From Gammaproteobacteria bacterium (GTDB taxonomy: Bacteria > Pseudomonadota > Gammaproteobacteria > Pseudomonadales > Pseudohongiellaceae), in contig JAUXNX010000012.1 in assembly GCA_030682575.1 (NCBI GenBank), positions 1 through 64,000 on the forward strand: DNA of 64,000 nt, given 5' to 3'. The notes beneath the pieces were generated by a model. It was not told the origin of the DNA, did not search any database, and saw only the letters and a list, made by a program, of their open reading frames with translations. Positions 19,187 through 28,624 of the stretch are shown here, piece after piece (position 1 is the stretch's first letter; each line of letters opens with the position of its first letter). Both the position numbers and the translations under genes were made by a program.

Positions 19187-19206
19187 CTATCCACACCATA
19201 TCCACA
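19187..19206 (+). promoter_or_regulatory. Two DnaA-box-like sites upstream of nrdA
   Basis: CTATCCACA (19187-19195) and ATATCCACA (19198-19206) each differ from the DnaA box TTATCCACA at one base and are in tandem 11 bases apart. DnaA controls nrdAB in E. coli through boxes in the same place, so replication-linked control of nrdA is plausible here. Confidence 0.5.
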
Positions 19207-19246
19207 TCCTGTGCACACAAAAAGCCCTTGCAATCCCTGCTCGAGC

Positions 19247-19291
19247 GCACTATCTTGTGTTCCTGATTCAGAAATCATCTATATGTTGTAT
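19247..19291. promoter_or_regulatory. Pair of NrdR-box-like sites upstream of nrdA
   Basis: GCACTATCTTGTGT (19247-19260) and TCTATATGTTGTAT (19278-19291) share the TTGT core with a spacing of 31 bases, about three helical turns. NrdR, the ATP/dATP-sensing repressor of ribonucleotide reductase genes, binds paired boxes of this kind and spacing. The match to the consensus is partial. Confidence 0.5.
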
Positions 19292-19300
19292 TTGAATCGT

Positions 19301-19330
19301 TTTTCAGGGCTCTGTTAATCACCCTGAAAA
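19301..19330 (+). other. Hairpin in the nrdA leader
   Basis: TTTTCAGGG (19301-19309) and CCCTGAAAA (19322-19330) are perfect nine-base arms around a 12-base loop, between the putative NrdR boxes and the nrdA start. No T run directly follows, so it is not a standard terminator. It may stabilise the leader RNA or be chance. Confidence 0.4.
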
Positions 19331-19459
19331 GCACGCATTCTTCCCCTTTTTCGGGAACTTTTACGGGCACAGCACGCAATCCGGCACCCAAGACCCTGCT
19401 CTTGAGCGTACTGCCAGACCCGGCGACTGAACAGACATAAAAACATCATGGAGAACCTC

Positions 19460-22324
19460 ATGCAGACCGATACCTATAGTCAATCCAGCTCATCCACATC
19501 GGCGCAATCAGGCAGTCAGAACAAAGCCTCGGCAGCCTCCGCCACCGCACCAGGCCAGATCCGTGTCATCAAACGCAATGGCGCCGTCGTCGGGTACGAT
19601 GAGTCCAAGATTGTCGTTGCCATCACCAAGGCCTATCTGGCTGTCGAAGGCGGTACTGCTGCCGGTTCTTCCCGCGTACACGAGACCGTGACCCGTCTGG
19701 CAAAACAGATCTCCACTATCTTCGCCCGCCGCATGCCTTCGGGTGGCACGATTCACATCGAAGACATTCAGGATCAGGTCGAGCTGGCGCTGATGCGTAC
19801 CGGCGAACACAAAGTGGCACGCAGCTACGTGATCTACCGTGCTGAGCATGCCCGTCTGCGTGAACAGCAGCGCGCGCGCGACAAGGACACCACACCAGCC
19901 ATCACCGTCACCTATGCCGATGGTACCCAGGGCCCGCTGGACACTGGACGCCTGCGCACCGTGATCGACGAGGCCTGCGAAGGGCTGGAGAACGTCTCTG
20001 CCGATGCAATCTACAAGGACACCATCAAGAATCTGTATCCTGGCGTCAGAATTCAGGATGTACGCACCTCTGCCGTGATGACCGCCCGCACCATGGTCGA
20101 ACAGGATCCCAACTACTCCTACGTCACCGCCCGTCTGCTGCTCGATACCCTGCGCTCGGAAGCACTGGGCTTTCTGGGTTTGGCCGACAGTGCTACCCAG
20201 GGCGAAATGCACTACCGCTACGCATTGACACTGCGCCCTTATATCGAGAAGGGTGTCGAACTGGGCCTGTTGTCTCCGCATCTGCTTGAGTTCAACCTGG
20301 ACGTGCTCGGCGAAGCACTGAAGGCAGATCGTGATAACCAGTTCACCTACCTCGGCCTGCAGACGCTCTACGACCGCTACTTCATCCACAGTGGTGAAAC
20401 ACGTTTCGAGCTGCCACAGGTGTTCTTCATGCGCGTGGCGATGGGTCTGGCCACCAACGAGGAAAATCGTGAAGAACGTGCGATCGAGTTCTACAACCTG
20501 ATCTCCAGCTTTGATTACATGACATCCACGCCGCAGCTGTTCAATTCCGGCACGTTGCGTCCGCAGTTGTCGTCCTGCTTCCTGACCACGGTGCCGGATG
20601 ACCTGTTCGGCATCTACAGCGCAATCCGCGACAACGCCATGCTGTCCAAGTGGGCAGGCGGTCTGGGTAACGACTGGACACCTGTGCGTGCACTGGGTGC
20701 CCACATCACCGGCACCAATGGTACCTCTCAGGGGGTCGTTCCGTTCCTCAAGGTGGTGAACGATACCGCCGTAGCAGTGAACCAGGGTGGCAAGCGCAAG
20801 GGCGCCGTGTGTGCTTATCTGGAGACGTGGCACCTCGACATCGAGGAATTCCTTGAACTGCGCAAGAACACTGGCGACGATCGCCGCCGCACCCACGACA
20901 TGAACACCGCGAACTGGATTCCTGACCTGTTCATGAAGCGCGTGTTCTCCGATGGTGACTGGACATTGTTCTCTCCGAACAATGTCCCCGACCTGCACGA
21001 TCTGCATGGTCGCGCCTTCGAGGATGCCTATTGCGAGTACGAACGTCTGGCCATCGCCGGCAAGATCGAAGTCTACAAGACCGTCAAGGCGAAGGACCTG
21101 TGGCGCAAGATGCTGTCCATGTTGTTCGAAACCGGCCATCCATGGATCACGTTCAAGGACAGCTGCAATGTGCGCTCACCTCAGCAACACGTAGGCGCCA
21201 TCCACTCCTCCAATCTGTGTACAGAGATCACCCTGAACACCAGCAAGGACGAAGTGGCCGTGTGCAACCTGGGTTCCGTGAACATGGTCAATCATGTCAC
21301 CGAGAACGGGCTGGACCACGAGAAACTCAAGCGCACCATCAAGACCGCCGTGCGCATGCTGGATAACGTCATCGACATCAACTACTACTCGGTGGAGCAG
21401 GCGAAGAACTCCAACCTGAAGCACCGCCCGATCGGCATGGGCATCATGGGGTTCCAGGACGCACTCTATGTGCAGAAGATCCCCTATGCCTCCCAGCAGG
21501 CTGTGGAGTTTGCCGACACGTCCATGGAAGCCATCAGCTACTACGCTATCGAGGCCTCCAGTGAATTGGCGACAGAGCGCGGCGCCTACGAGACATTCCA
21601 GGGTTCACTGTGGGATCGCGGGATTCTGCCAATCGATTCTCTGGAGCTGCTGGCACAAGAGCGTGGAGAAGAATTCCTCCAGGTCGACAGAAGCCGAACT
21701 CTGGACTGGGACAGCCTGCGCGAGCAGATCAAGACCAATGGCATGCGCAACTCCAACGTACTGGCGATTGCCCCGACAGCAACCATTGCCAATATCAGCG
21801 GCGTGTCACAGTCGATTGAACCGACCTACCAGAACCTGTATGTGAAGTCGAACCTGTCCGGCGAATTCACCGTCGTGAATCCCTTCCTGGTGCGCGATCT
21901 GAAAGCACTGGATCTGTGGGATAGCGTGATGGTCAACGACCTGAAATATTACGACGGCAGTCTGCAGCAGATCGCCCGTATTCCGCAGCACTTGAAAGAC
22001 CTGTACGCCACAGCCTTCGAAGTGGAACCGCGCTGGCTGGTGGATGCAGCGAGCCGTCGTCAGAAGTGGATCGATCAGGCGCAATCACTCAACCTGTACA
22101 TTGCCGGCGCCAATGGCAAGAAACTGGACGTGACCTACAAAATGGCATGGCTCCACGGGCTGAAGACCACGTATTACCTGCGTGCACTTGCTGCCACATC
22201 AACAGAGAAATCGACTGTTGCCAGCGGCACGCTGAATGCAGTGTCCAGCAAGATGGAACCAACTCCGGACGAGATACCAAAGGCGTGTTCAATCGATGAT
22301 CCGGATTGCGAGGCTTGTCAGTAA
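19460..22324 (+). CDS. nrdA: Class Ia ribonucleotide reductase, large (alpha) subunit
   Basis: Reduces ribonucleoside diphosphates to deoxyribonucleotides. The 954-residue protein begins MQTDTYSQSS, very like Pseudomonas NrdA, and GGAG lies six bases before this ATG, which I prefer to the one at 19448. Two ATP-cone-type regions (about 30-135 and 150-245) precede the catalytic barrel, as in Pseudomonas. Redox cysteine contexts are LRPQLSSCFL and SNLCTEITLN, and the C-terminal thiol pair is CEAC at the very end. nrdB follows 87 bases later. Confidence 0.97.
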   Translation: MQTDTYSQSSSSTSAQSGSQNKASAASATAPGQIRVIKRNGAVVGYDESKIVVAITKAYLAVEGGTAAGSSRVHETVTRLAKQISTIFARRMPSGGTIHIEDIQDQVELALMRTGEHKVARSYVIYRAEHARLREQQRARDKDTTPAITVTYADGTQGPLDTGRLRTVIDEACEGLENVSADAIYKDTIKNLYPGVRIQDVRTSAVMTARTMVEQDPNYSYVTARLLLDTLRSEALGFLGLADSATQGEMHYRYALTLRPYIEKGVELGLLSPHLLEFNLDVLGEALKADRDNQFTYLGLQTLYDRYFIHSGETRFELPQVFFMRVAMGLATNEENREERAIEFYNLISSFDYMTSTPQLFNSGTLRPQLSSCFLTTVPDDLFGIYSAIRDNAMLSKWAGGLGNDWTPVRALGAHITGTNGTSQGVVPFLKVVNDTAVAVNQGGKRKGAVCAYLETWHLDIEEFLELRKNTGDDRRRTHDMNTANWIPDLFMKRVFSDGDWTLFSPNNVPDLHDLHGRAFEDAYCEYERLAIAGKIEVYKTVKAKDLWRKMLSMLFETGHPWITFKDSCNVRSPQQHVGAIHSSNLCTEITLNTSKDEVAVCNLGSVNMVNHVTENGLDHEKLKRTIKTAVRMLDNVIDINYYSVEQAKNSNLKHRPIGMGIMGFQDALYVQKIPYASQQAVEFADTSMEAISYYAIEASSELATERGAYETFQGSLWDRGILPIDSLELLAQERGEEFLQVDRSRTLDWDSLREQIKTNGMRNSNVLAIAPTATIANISGVSQSIEPTYQNLYVKSNLSGEFTVVNPFLVRDLKALDLWDSVMVNDLKYYDGSLQQIARIPQHLKDLYATAFEVEPRWLVDAASRRQKWIDQAQSLNLYIAGANGKKLDVTYKMAWLHGLKTTYYLRALAATSTEKSTVASGTLNAVSSKMEPTPDEIPKACSIDDPDCEACQ

Positions 22325-22411
22325 CGGGCAGTCAATAACAGACTGTCAGCAAGACAGACTCATAAACAATAATTGACTCAAGCAGTCACCAGGAAATACA
22401 GAGGTATTCAT

Positions 22412-23746
22412 ATGTTGTCATGGGACGAGTTTGACATGGAGGAGGAATCCTCCGCGGCATCCTCCGCCAAAGCCAAGGCGGGCACTGTCAGCATGCAGGT
22501 TCGACCGGCAGAGGAAGCCCCGGCAGCTCCGTCGTTTCGTGCCGCCGTTGCAGCTGCGGCAGTGAGCGCCAGCACAATGGCGAGAACGGAACCCAGGCAG
22601 GAGAAGGCTCCTGAAATGCAAAATGCCACTCCCTCCATGACTGCGGCACCTGACGCCTTGCAGAAGGCCATCCAGTCACTGGAAGCGCTCGACGTCGACG
22701 TGGGTTTGAGCGAACTGGAAGAGTCTGCCCAGCGTGTCACCGTGGATGACAAGCGCATGATCAACTGCCGCGCCGACCTGAACCAGTTGGTACCATTCAA
22801 GTACGACTGGGCGTGGCAGAAATATCTGGACGGCTGCTCCAATCACTGGATGCCCCAGGAAGTGAACATGAACGCGGATATCGCGTTGTGGAAGAGCAAG
22901 ACCGGCCTGACCGATGACGAACGTCTGATCGTCAAGCGTAACCTTGGATTCTTCGCCACCGCCGACTCTCTGGTTGCCAACAATCTGGTGCTGGCGGTAT
23001 ATCGTCTGATCACCAATCCGGAGTGCCGCCAGTACATCCTGCGCCAGGCCTTCGAAGAGGCGATTCACACTCATGCCTACCAGTACTGCATCGAATCTCT
23101 GGCGATGGACGAGGGCGAAATCTTCAACATGTACCACGAGGTTCCTTCAGTCGCCAGAAAGGCGTCCTGGGGTCTGAAGTACACCAAGGAACTGAGCGAT
23201 CCGAATTTCAACACCGGCACCCGCGAAACCGATCAGGCCCTGCTGAAGAATCTGATTGCATTCTACTGCTGCCTGGAAGGCATCTTCTTCTACTGCGGTT
23301 TCACGCAGATTCTCTCGATGGGTCGCCGCAACAAGATGACCGGCACCTCCGAGCAGTTCCAGTACATCCTGCGCGACGAGTCCATGCATTTGAATTTCGG
23401 CATCGACATGATCAATCAGATCAAACTGGAAAATCCTGGCCTGTGGACTGACAAGATGAAAGAGGAAGCCACGCAGATGATTCTGCAGGCGACTCAACTC
23501 GAGATTGAATACGCTCGCGACACCATGCCACGCGGCGTGCTGGGCATGAATGCAGTGATGATGGAAGAGTACCTGCAGTTCATCGCCAACCGCAGACTGG
23601 TGCAGATCGGACTTCCAGAGCAGTTCAAGGGGGTCAAGAATCCGTTCCCCTGGATGTCCGAAATCATGGATTTACGCAAGGAGAAGAACTTCTTCGAAAC
23701 CCGTGTTATCGAATATCAGACAGGCGGTGCACTGACCTGGGAGTAG
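22412..23746 (+). CDS. nrdB: Class Ia ribonucleotide reductase, small (beta) subunit
   Basis: Provides the diiron-tyrosyl radical for NrdA. The 444-residue protein starts at ATG 22412 ([12 protein letters not shown]), with GAGG seven bases upstream. The Pseudomonas protein begins the same way, so the in-frame TTG at 22373 is unlikely. The first ~95 residues are an alanine-rich low-complexity extension, longer than in E. coli. Diiron ligand contexts are [31 protein letters not shown] and DESMHLNFG. The next small gene begins seven bases after the stop. Confidence 0.97.
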   Translation: MLSWDEFDMEEESSAASSAKAKAGTVSMQVRPAEEAPAAPSFRAAVAAAAVSASTMARTEPRQEKAPEMQNATPSMTAAPDALQKAIQSLEALDVDVGLSELEESAQRVTVDDKRMINCRADLNQLVPFKYDWAWQKYLDGCSNHWMPQEVNMNADIALWKSKTGLTDDERLIVKRNLGFFATADSLVANNLVLAVYRLITNPECRQYILRQAFEEAIHTHAYQYCIESLAMDEGEIFNMYHEVPSVARKASWGLKYTKELSDPNFNTGTRETDQALLKNLIAFYCCLEGIFFYCGFTQILSMGRRNKMTGTSEQFQYILRDESMHLNFGIDMINQIKLENPGLWTDKMKEEATQMILQATQLEIEYARDTMPRGVLGMNAVMMEEYLQFIANRRLVQIGLPEQFKGVKNPFPWMSEIMDLRKEKNFFETRVIEYQTGGALTWE

Positions 23747-23753
23747 TGATCGC

Positions 23754-24161
23754 ATGAGCAGCGAAAAAAGTTCGGACAACAATGCCAACAACAGTGCAGA
23801 GAAAAATCTGATGACGCTGGATCAGTTGAGTCAGACTATCGAAGTCATGACAAGTGTCGTCAATCGCCTCAAGCGACACCTGAATATGCAGCTCTTGCAC
23901 AATACTGCTCTCAGCGGTAGACAGACAGATCAGACGATCGAACTGAGCCGGGAGTTGCTGGACAACGAACGCGAACTGCAAGAACTTCAGCAGATCGCGG
24001 ACCAGCAACGCAACGCGGTATTGGGCAGTGTGCTGGGCAACACGGATTCTCCACACAACAGTCCGCAGGATGATCAGGACATGCTGGTCAAGCGCGAAGG
24101 CTTCATCGTGGAAATTTCGCGCCTGGAGGAGGGGTCCGATCAGGATCGGATTCTGCACTGA
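23754..24161 (+). CDS. Small hypothetical protein co-transcribed with nrdAB
   Basis: 135 residues, not recognised. It is rich in N, Q, D and E, with no signal peptide or membrane segment. Residues about 20-95 are predicted by eye to be long helices with coiled-coil character (LDQLSQTIEVMTSVVNRLKRH, then QTIELSRELLDNERELQELQQ). The gene starts seven bases after nrdB and ends 17 bases before the MobA-like gene, with codon use like its neighbours, so it is probably real and in the nrd transcript. Function unknown; a structural or regulatory accessory is a guess. Confidence 0.75.
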   Translation: MSSEKSSDNNANNSAEKNLMTLDQLSQTIEVMTSVVNRLKRHLNMQLLHNTALSGRQTDQTIELSRELLDNERELQELQQIADQQRNAVLGSVLGNTDSPHNSPQDDQDMLVKREGFIVEISRLEEGSDQDRILH

Positions 24162-24178
24162 CCCATGCACATACAGTC

Positions 24179-24772
24179 ATGAAAGAGACAACGGGCACTG
24201 TCGGCGCGCTGCTGTTAGCCGCAGGTTTCAGTCGACGCTTCGGTGACGTCAAGCTCCGTGCCCGTCTGCACAACGGCAGCACCGTGTTTTCACAAACTCT
24301 GGCGCGACTCGCCGCCGCGACGCCCAACATTCTTGTTGTCACCCGTGACGATCTTCCCGATGTCACATTGACCGTCGAACAGCTCGGCAGCACAACAGTC
24401 AGGGCTGTGGTCTGCCCCGATTCTCACCTTGGCATGGGCCACACGCTGGCCTTCGGCATGAACCGGATTCCGAACTGGGATGCCTGCCTTGTCTGCCTGG
24501 GCGATATGCCCTTCATCAGCACAGCAACCTATCGACAGTTGCTGGATGCCTTGCGCAGCGATGCCATCACGCTCCCACGCATCGAAGGTCAGATCGGCAA
24601 TCCTGCTGGCTTTGGCCGCGACTTCTACCCTGCCCTGCGCAAGGTGCTGGGGGACACCGGGGGCCGGGAAGTGGTACAGGCCAATCGCGAACGCATACAG
24701 TACATTACCGTCCCCGACTCTGCCGTTCTTCAGGATATTGACACCCCTGAAGACCTGGCACGTCTGCAGTGA
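24179..24772 (+). CDS. MobA-like nucleotidyltransferase (MocA/CoxI-associated type)
   Basis: A 197-residue protein with the sugar-/cofactor-nucleotidyltransferase fold: LLLAAGFSRRFGDVK at the N-terminus (NTP-binding loop and lysine), LGMGHTLAFG, VCLGDMPFIS (metal-binding aspartate) and GNPAGFGRDFYPAL. This fits the NTP_transf_3 family, which includes MocA (molybdopterin cytidylyltransferase) and MobA. No molybdoenzyme or other molybdenum cofactor gene is nearby, so the substrate is uncertain. Confidence 0.87.
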   Translation: MKETTGTVGALLLAAGFSRRFGDVKLRARLHNGSTVFSQTLARLAAATPNILVVTRDDLPDVTLTVEQLGSTTVRAVVCPDSHLGMGHTLAFGMNRIPNWDACLVCLGDMPFISTATYRQLLDALRSDAITLPRIEGQIGNPAGFGRDFYPALRKVLGDTGGREVVQANRERIQYITVPDSAVLQDIDTPEDLARLQ

Positions 24773-24859
24773 TTCTCTCGACCACTCGCCATTGCATCGG
24801 CAGCCACGGGCATCCTACAATCCGAGGCACTGTCCACTGAGCCATGATCGGAAGTCCCG

Positions 24860-25750
24860 ATGCCAAAACTGCCTGAACTGCGTACCTCATTGCTGCTGCC
24901 AGCACTTCTGCTGCTGAACCTGCTGCTGACAGCCACAGCGGGAGCGGACGTCACCACTGCCACGCAGGCCATGGAGAATCCGACTAACCCGCTGCTGCAT
25001 ATGCGCACTTCCCGGGGCGATGTATTTCTGGAGCTCTTCCCAGCAGCCGCACCGCGCAATGTTGCCAACTTTGTTGCTCTCGCCAATGCTCAGGTACCTA
25101 TGTTTGATGTCACCACTGGCACCACCGTGTCGCCGCACTACTATGACGGACTGAGTGTTCATCGTGTGTTGCCCTACTTCCTGATTCAGAGTGGCGCCCC
25201 GCGACAGGCTGGAGCTCCGGTGCCTGAATACCAACTCGACGACGAGATCAACGCAAGCCTGTTGGGGCTCGATCAGATCAAGGTGCTCGACGAGGGAGGA
25301 ACACCCCATCCCTGGCTCAACCTGCAGGACAACGAAGATTTTCAGCAGGAAATTCTGGCGCCCCTTTATCGTCGCATGGGTATTACCAGCCCGGAAATGC
25401 TGGAAACCCGGCAAACTGCCGTACTCTCCGCACTGCGTGAGCTCACCCTGCAACAGGCCTATGAGAATCAGGGTTATCGCTACAATACCCGCCTGCCCTC
25501 CCTGCAGCCCGTGCGCGGCAGCATCGCCATGGCTGGCTCAGGCCCCAATACCAATCAGGCGGAATTCTTCATCACTACCGTCGATGCGCCCTGGCTGGCG
25601 GGCAAATCCACCATCATAGGTCGCGTAGTCGAAGGAATGGACATCGTGGACAGAATCAATCAGTCTGCAGTGATGCGCGGCAACAGCACAACACCAACTG
25701 CCAACAGCGGCACCATGATCTTCGATATACGACAGGTCAATCTGCAGTAA
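24860..25750 (+). CDS. Exported cyclophilin-type peptidyl-prolyl isomerase with large insertion
   Basis: A 296-residue protein with a leucine-rich signal peptide (about 8-29). The cyclophilin fold begins at about 47 (MRTSRGDVFLELFPAAAPRNV) and contains YYDGLSVHRVLPYFLIQSGAP near 94. It then carries an unusual ~95-residue insertion (about 122-217) before returning to GSIAMAGSGPNTNQAEFFIT near 220 and STIIGRVVEGMDIVD. The conserved residues of the active site (H-R-V, Q-S-G, A-M-A, Q-x-x-F-F) are present, so it is likely active in the periplasm. GGAAG precedes the start. Confidence 0.9.
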   Translation: MPKLPELRTSLLLPALLLLNLLLTATAGADVTTATQAMENPTNPLLHMRTSRGDVFLELFPAAAPRNVANFVALANAQVPMFDVTTGTTVSPHYYDGLSVHRVLPYFLIQSGAPRQAGAPVPEYQLDDEINASLLGLDQIKVLDEGGTPHPWLNLQDNEDFQQEILAPLYRRMGITSPEMLETRQTAVLSALRELTLQQAYENQGYRYNTRLPSLQPVRGSIAMAGSGPNTNQAEFFITTVDAPWLAGKSTIIGRVVEGMDIVDRINQSAVMRGNSTTPTANSGTMIFDIRQVNLQ

Positions 25751-25813
25751 ACGGATTGACGACAGGCAGATGTCAGTTTCGGCTTTTTAAATCAGAGAAT
25801 GTGAGAGAAACGC

Positions 25814-26011
25814 ATGAGCAGAAAAACAAGAAAAAACAAACCCACCAGCGTCCTTGCGATGTGCGCTACCGTCGGTTTCTTCATCGGTGTAGGACTCGGC
25901 GCGCTGATGAACAATCTGCTGCTGGTGATGTTCATTGTCGTCGCTATCAGTTGCGCAGTCGGCTACCAGATCGACAAGAAGAACGGCATCACCTACGGAC
26001 GTCGTCACTAG
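25814..26011 (+). CDS. Small two-helix membrane protein, unknown
   Basis: 65 residues. A basic N-terminus (MSRKTRKNKPTS) is followed by two hydrophobic segments (about 14-31 and 36-52) and a charged tail. I do not recognise the family. The ATG follows GTGAGAGAAACGC, an acceptable ribosome site. The stop codon overlaps the end of convergent dinG by four bases, and its last bases lie in the repeat motif described at 26010. Confidence 0.65.
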   Translation: MSRKTRKNKPTSVLAMCATVGFFIGVGLGALMNNLLLVMFIVVAISCAVGYQIDKKNGITYGRRH

Positions 26012-28239
26012 GGAGCCTCTGAATAACTCTCAAGCTCTGCTGGAAAAATTTCCCGCCTGTAGGGTGGCAGTGAGTTGAGAATCGACGCACCGTAGAATTT
26101 GCTGACGATGCGCTCATCAAAGAGTGTAATGCGGCCCGTGTCCTTCTCGTTGCGCAGCAGTCGTCCTGCCGCCTGCACCAGCTTGAATGCGGCCTCGGGA
26201 ACTGCCAGCGTCATGAATGGATTGCCTCCCTGCTTCTCGATCCACTGCGAAAGTGTTGCCTCAATCGGATCGTTGGGCACCGCAAACGGAATCTTCGCAA
26301 TCAATACGTGCTCACAGTATTTTCCTGGCAGATCCACACCCTCCGCGAAGCTCGCCAATCCGAAGATGATGCTGGGATCACCCTTGTCGATACGCTGCTT
26401 GTGGAACTTCAAGAGCTGTGCTTTCTGATAATCGTCCTGACACAGAATGAGTTCGCGCCACTCTCTGTCCAGTCCCTCCAGCACATCTGTCATCTGGCGC
26501 CGCGAACTGAAAAGCATCAGCGCCCCTTCGCTCCTGTTCAACACCTTGGGCAGCATACGAATGATGGCCTCGGTATGCTGCACACTGTTGCTCGGATCAC
26601 AGTTGAGTTTCGGCACGATGAAACGCGCGGCATTCGCGTAATCGAAGGGGCTCGCAATGCGATGATAGGTCGTGTGTGCCGGTAAACCTGCACGCATGCG
26701 CAGTACTTCAAACTGGCCAAGAGCAGAGAGCGTGGCTGACGTCAGAATGGCGCCACTACACACACTCCATAGTTTTTCCTGCAACGTGCGCGCTGCCAGC
26801 ACCGGGCTGCATGACAATGAGATATCGGGACTGCCACCCTGCTCGCTCAACCCCAGCCACCGCGCCCAGGGTGCTTCACCGGGTGTGTCGCGCATCGCGA
26901 AGTTCTGCCACAGCTTCTGTGCGGCTGCCGCACGCGAGGTCATCGTGCCCACCAGCGGAAACCAGAACTCGGCGCGCTGGCGCGACTCCACTCCCTGTCC
27001 TTCCTCCATACCGCGCTTGAGATCGTTGCCAATGTCCTGAAACACGGTTGCCAGACGTGTAAATTGTGCATTCAATTCTTCAGCAAGCTCGCGAATTGAC
27101 TCTGGTACCTGGCCAAGCTCAAAAGCGTACTGCAGCTGTTCGGCCCTGTTTTCACCCGTGCGATCTGATTGTCGATCCCGTGGTGTACTCTGTAATACCT
27201 GCTCGCACAGCGGCCATATCTCGTTCAGACGAATCTCGGCCAGCGACATGGCATCGTCGATAGTCCCCAGTTCACGTTTGACGGTTCTGTTCTCCTCCAA
27301 CAGCGTATCGCCGCCAAGTTTGGCGAGAGATTTGCGCCACTGATCCAGATTCGCAAGGCTGCTCTTGAGCCGCGTGAAACAGGAGAAGTGATTGTTGCTC
27401 TTGAGCGGCAGATGATGTGCTTCGTCAAAAATGTAAATGCTGTCCTGGGGCGCGGGCAGAATTACGCCGCCACCCAGCGCCAGATCCGCCAGTACAAGAT
27501 CGTGGTTGGCCACCACGCAATCGGCCTTCTGGACTTCTTCGCGCGCCTTGTAGAAACAGCAATTGCTGAAGTTCGAGCACTTCTGCCCCATGCACTGACC
27601 GTTGTCTACTGTCACCGGTATCCAATCCTGGTCACCGAGCAATTCTTCCCAGTCATCACGATCGCCCTGCCATTCGCCAGCATTGAGCTTGTGGAACATG
27701 CGCTCGTAAAGAGCCAGGCTCTGAGCATTCGGTGGAGTGATTACATCCCCGTAAAGGTCTGCCATGGCATTGAGGCTGGCGTTACCCTGCAACAACTGAT
27801 CGAGCTTGGAGAGACAAAGATAGCGACCACGCCCCTTCGCGAGAGTGAAGCTGAACTCCAGATCGCTGTAGCGCTTTATGTCGGGCAGATCCTTGAGCGT
27901 CACCTGTTCCTGCAGTGCCACGGTAGCGGTCGCCAGGATCACAGTCTTTTTCAGGTGCCTGGCCACAGGCAATGTGCCCAGCACGTAGGCCAGCGTCTTT
28001 CCCGTGCCGGTCCCTGCCTCGACAACGCAGATGGGCCCCGGTGGCAGTTCAGGATCAGGTTCTCCTTCCATGGGAACCGGTGCCTGCAATGCCGCCCGTT
28101 CGGTATCCACAATACCCCCGAGACTGCGCGCAATCTCGGCGATCATCAGGCGCTGGCCGTAACGCGGCGTCAGCCCCTTGCTCTCCAGAATCTGCCGATA
28201 GGCACTCTGAATGACGTTCTTCACTTCATCGGGAATCAT
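26008..28239 (-). CDS. dinG: ATP-dependent DNA helicase DinG-like (XPD family)
   Basis: A 743-residue superfamily 2 helicase. Walker A is VVEAGTGTGKTLAYV. The iron-sulfur cysteines lie in the NGQCMGQKCSNFSNCCFYKA region, and C in KADCVVANHDL is close to them. The Walker B/DEAH box is IYIFDEAHHLP, and late helicase motifs are FAEGVDLPG and VQAAGRLLRN. It unwinds forked or R-loop DNA in repair. The start ATG 28239 is chosen because the family alignment begins near IPDEVKNVIQ, but the ribosome site is weak. No LexA box is visible upstream. The last seven codons and stop coincide with an IS-end-like repeat (26010-26030), so the native C-terminus may have been replaced. Confidence 0.9.
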   Translation of the reverse strand: MIPDEVKNVIQSAYRQILESKGLTPRYGQRLMIAEIARSLGGIVDTERAALQAPVPMEGEPDPELPPGPICVVEAGTGTGKTLAYVLGTLPVARHLKKTVILATATVALQEQVTLKDLPDIKRYSDLEFSFTLAKGRGRYLCLSKLDQLLQGNASLNAMADLYGDVITPPNAQSLALYERMFHKLNAGEWQGDRDDWEELLGDQDWIPVTVDNGQCMGQKCSNFSNCCFYKAREEVQKADCVVANHDLVLADLALGGGVILPAPQDSIYIFDEAHHLPLKSNNHFSCFTRLKSSLANLDQWRKSLAKLGGDTLLEENRTVKRELGTIDDAMSLAEIRLNEIWPLCEQVLQSTPRDRQSDRTGENRAEQLQYAFELGQVPESIRELAEELNAQFTRLATVFQDIGNDLKRGMEEGQGVESRQRAEFWFPLVGTMTSRAAAAQKLWQNFAMRDTPGEAPWARWLGLSEQGGSPDISLSCSPVLAARTLQEKLWSVCSGAILTSATLSALGQFEVLRMRAGLPAHTTYHRIASPFDYANAARFIVPKLNCDPSNSVQHTEAIIRMLPKVLNRSEGALMLFSSRRQMTDVLEGLDREWRELILCQDDYQKAQLLKFHKQRIDKGDPSIIFGLASFAEGVDLPGKYCEHVLIAKIPFAVPNDPIEATLSQWIEKQGGNPFMTLAVPEAAFKLVQAAGRLLRNEKDTGRITLFDERIVSKFYGASILNSLPPYRREIFPAELESYSEAP
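26010..26030 (+). repeat. Solo IS/MITE-end-like motif at the 3' end of dinG
   Basis: GAGCCTCTGAATAACTCT and the bases before it (26010-26030) match the outer end of the inverted-repeat element at 49571-49591 at 19 of 21 positions. The motif supplies the DinG stop codon region and the last residues of the DinG frame. No second end was found nearby. Confidence 0.55.
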
Positions 28240-28624
28240 GGCTGCGGTACATCGCAAAGATACAGAAAGAAGGGCATGAGTAGAAACATAGTGTGCTGTC
28301 ATTGTCCGGGGTTATACCGGGGGCTTGTTGGCAAATTGACTCTGCGAGTATAGCACTCCAAACCCGCAGCAGACGGCCAATTGCCACCAACTGTGACAAA
28401 CACGGATGCGCGCTATCGGGCCGGAAAAAACTTCTGCTAGAATGACCGCTCTTCATCCGGCCGGGGCCATAGGTAAGCGCCAACGTTGCAAAACAGTTGA
28501 GGAATGGAATTTGCGCCCATTGACCCACCAGTCTTTCTCAAAGACAGGTGTGGATCTTCAGCAATCTCCGTTTCCGCCACTCCTGCGGTACATCTGACAT
28601 AGCACCCTAGAGAACAGCACGACG
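28240..28624. other. Divergent intergenic region between dinG and the DUF349 gene
   Basis: No credible gene is seen. It should carry promoters for dinG (minus) and the DUF349 gene (plus). I looked for a LexA-type CTGT-N8-ACAG site and found none. Confidence 0.4.

Noticed and set aside
18247-19278. A 343-codon minus-strand open frame over the EAL domain
   Set aside because: Antisense shadow of the GGDEF-EAL gene, low-complexity product, no ribosome site.
19508-21139. A 543-codon minus-strand open frame inside nrdA
   Set aside because: It is antisense to a well-supported nrdA. High GC and codon bias produce long antisense frames. No protein motif is seen.
28240-28624. LexA box before dinG
   Set aside because: No CTGT-N8-ACAG match in the region, so SOS control is not supported here.
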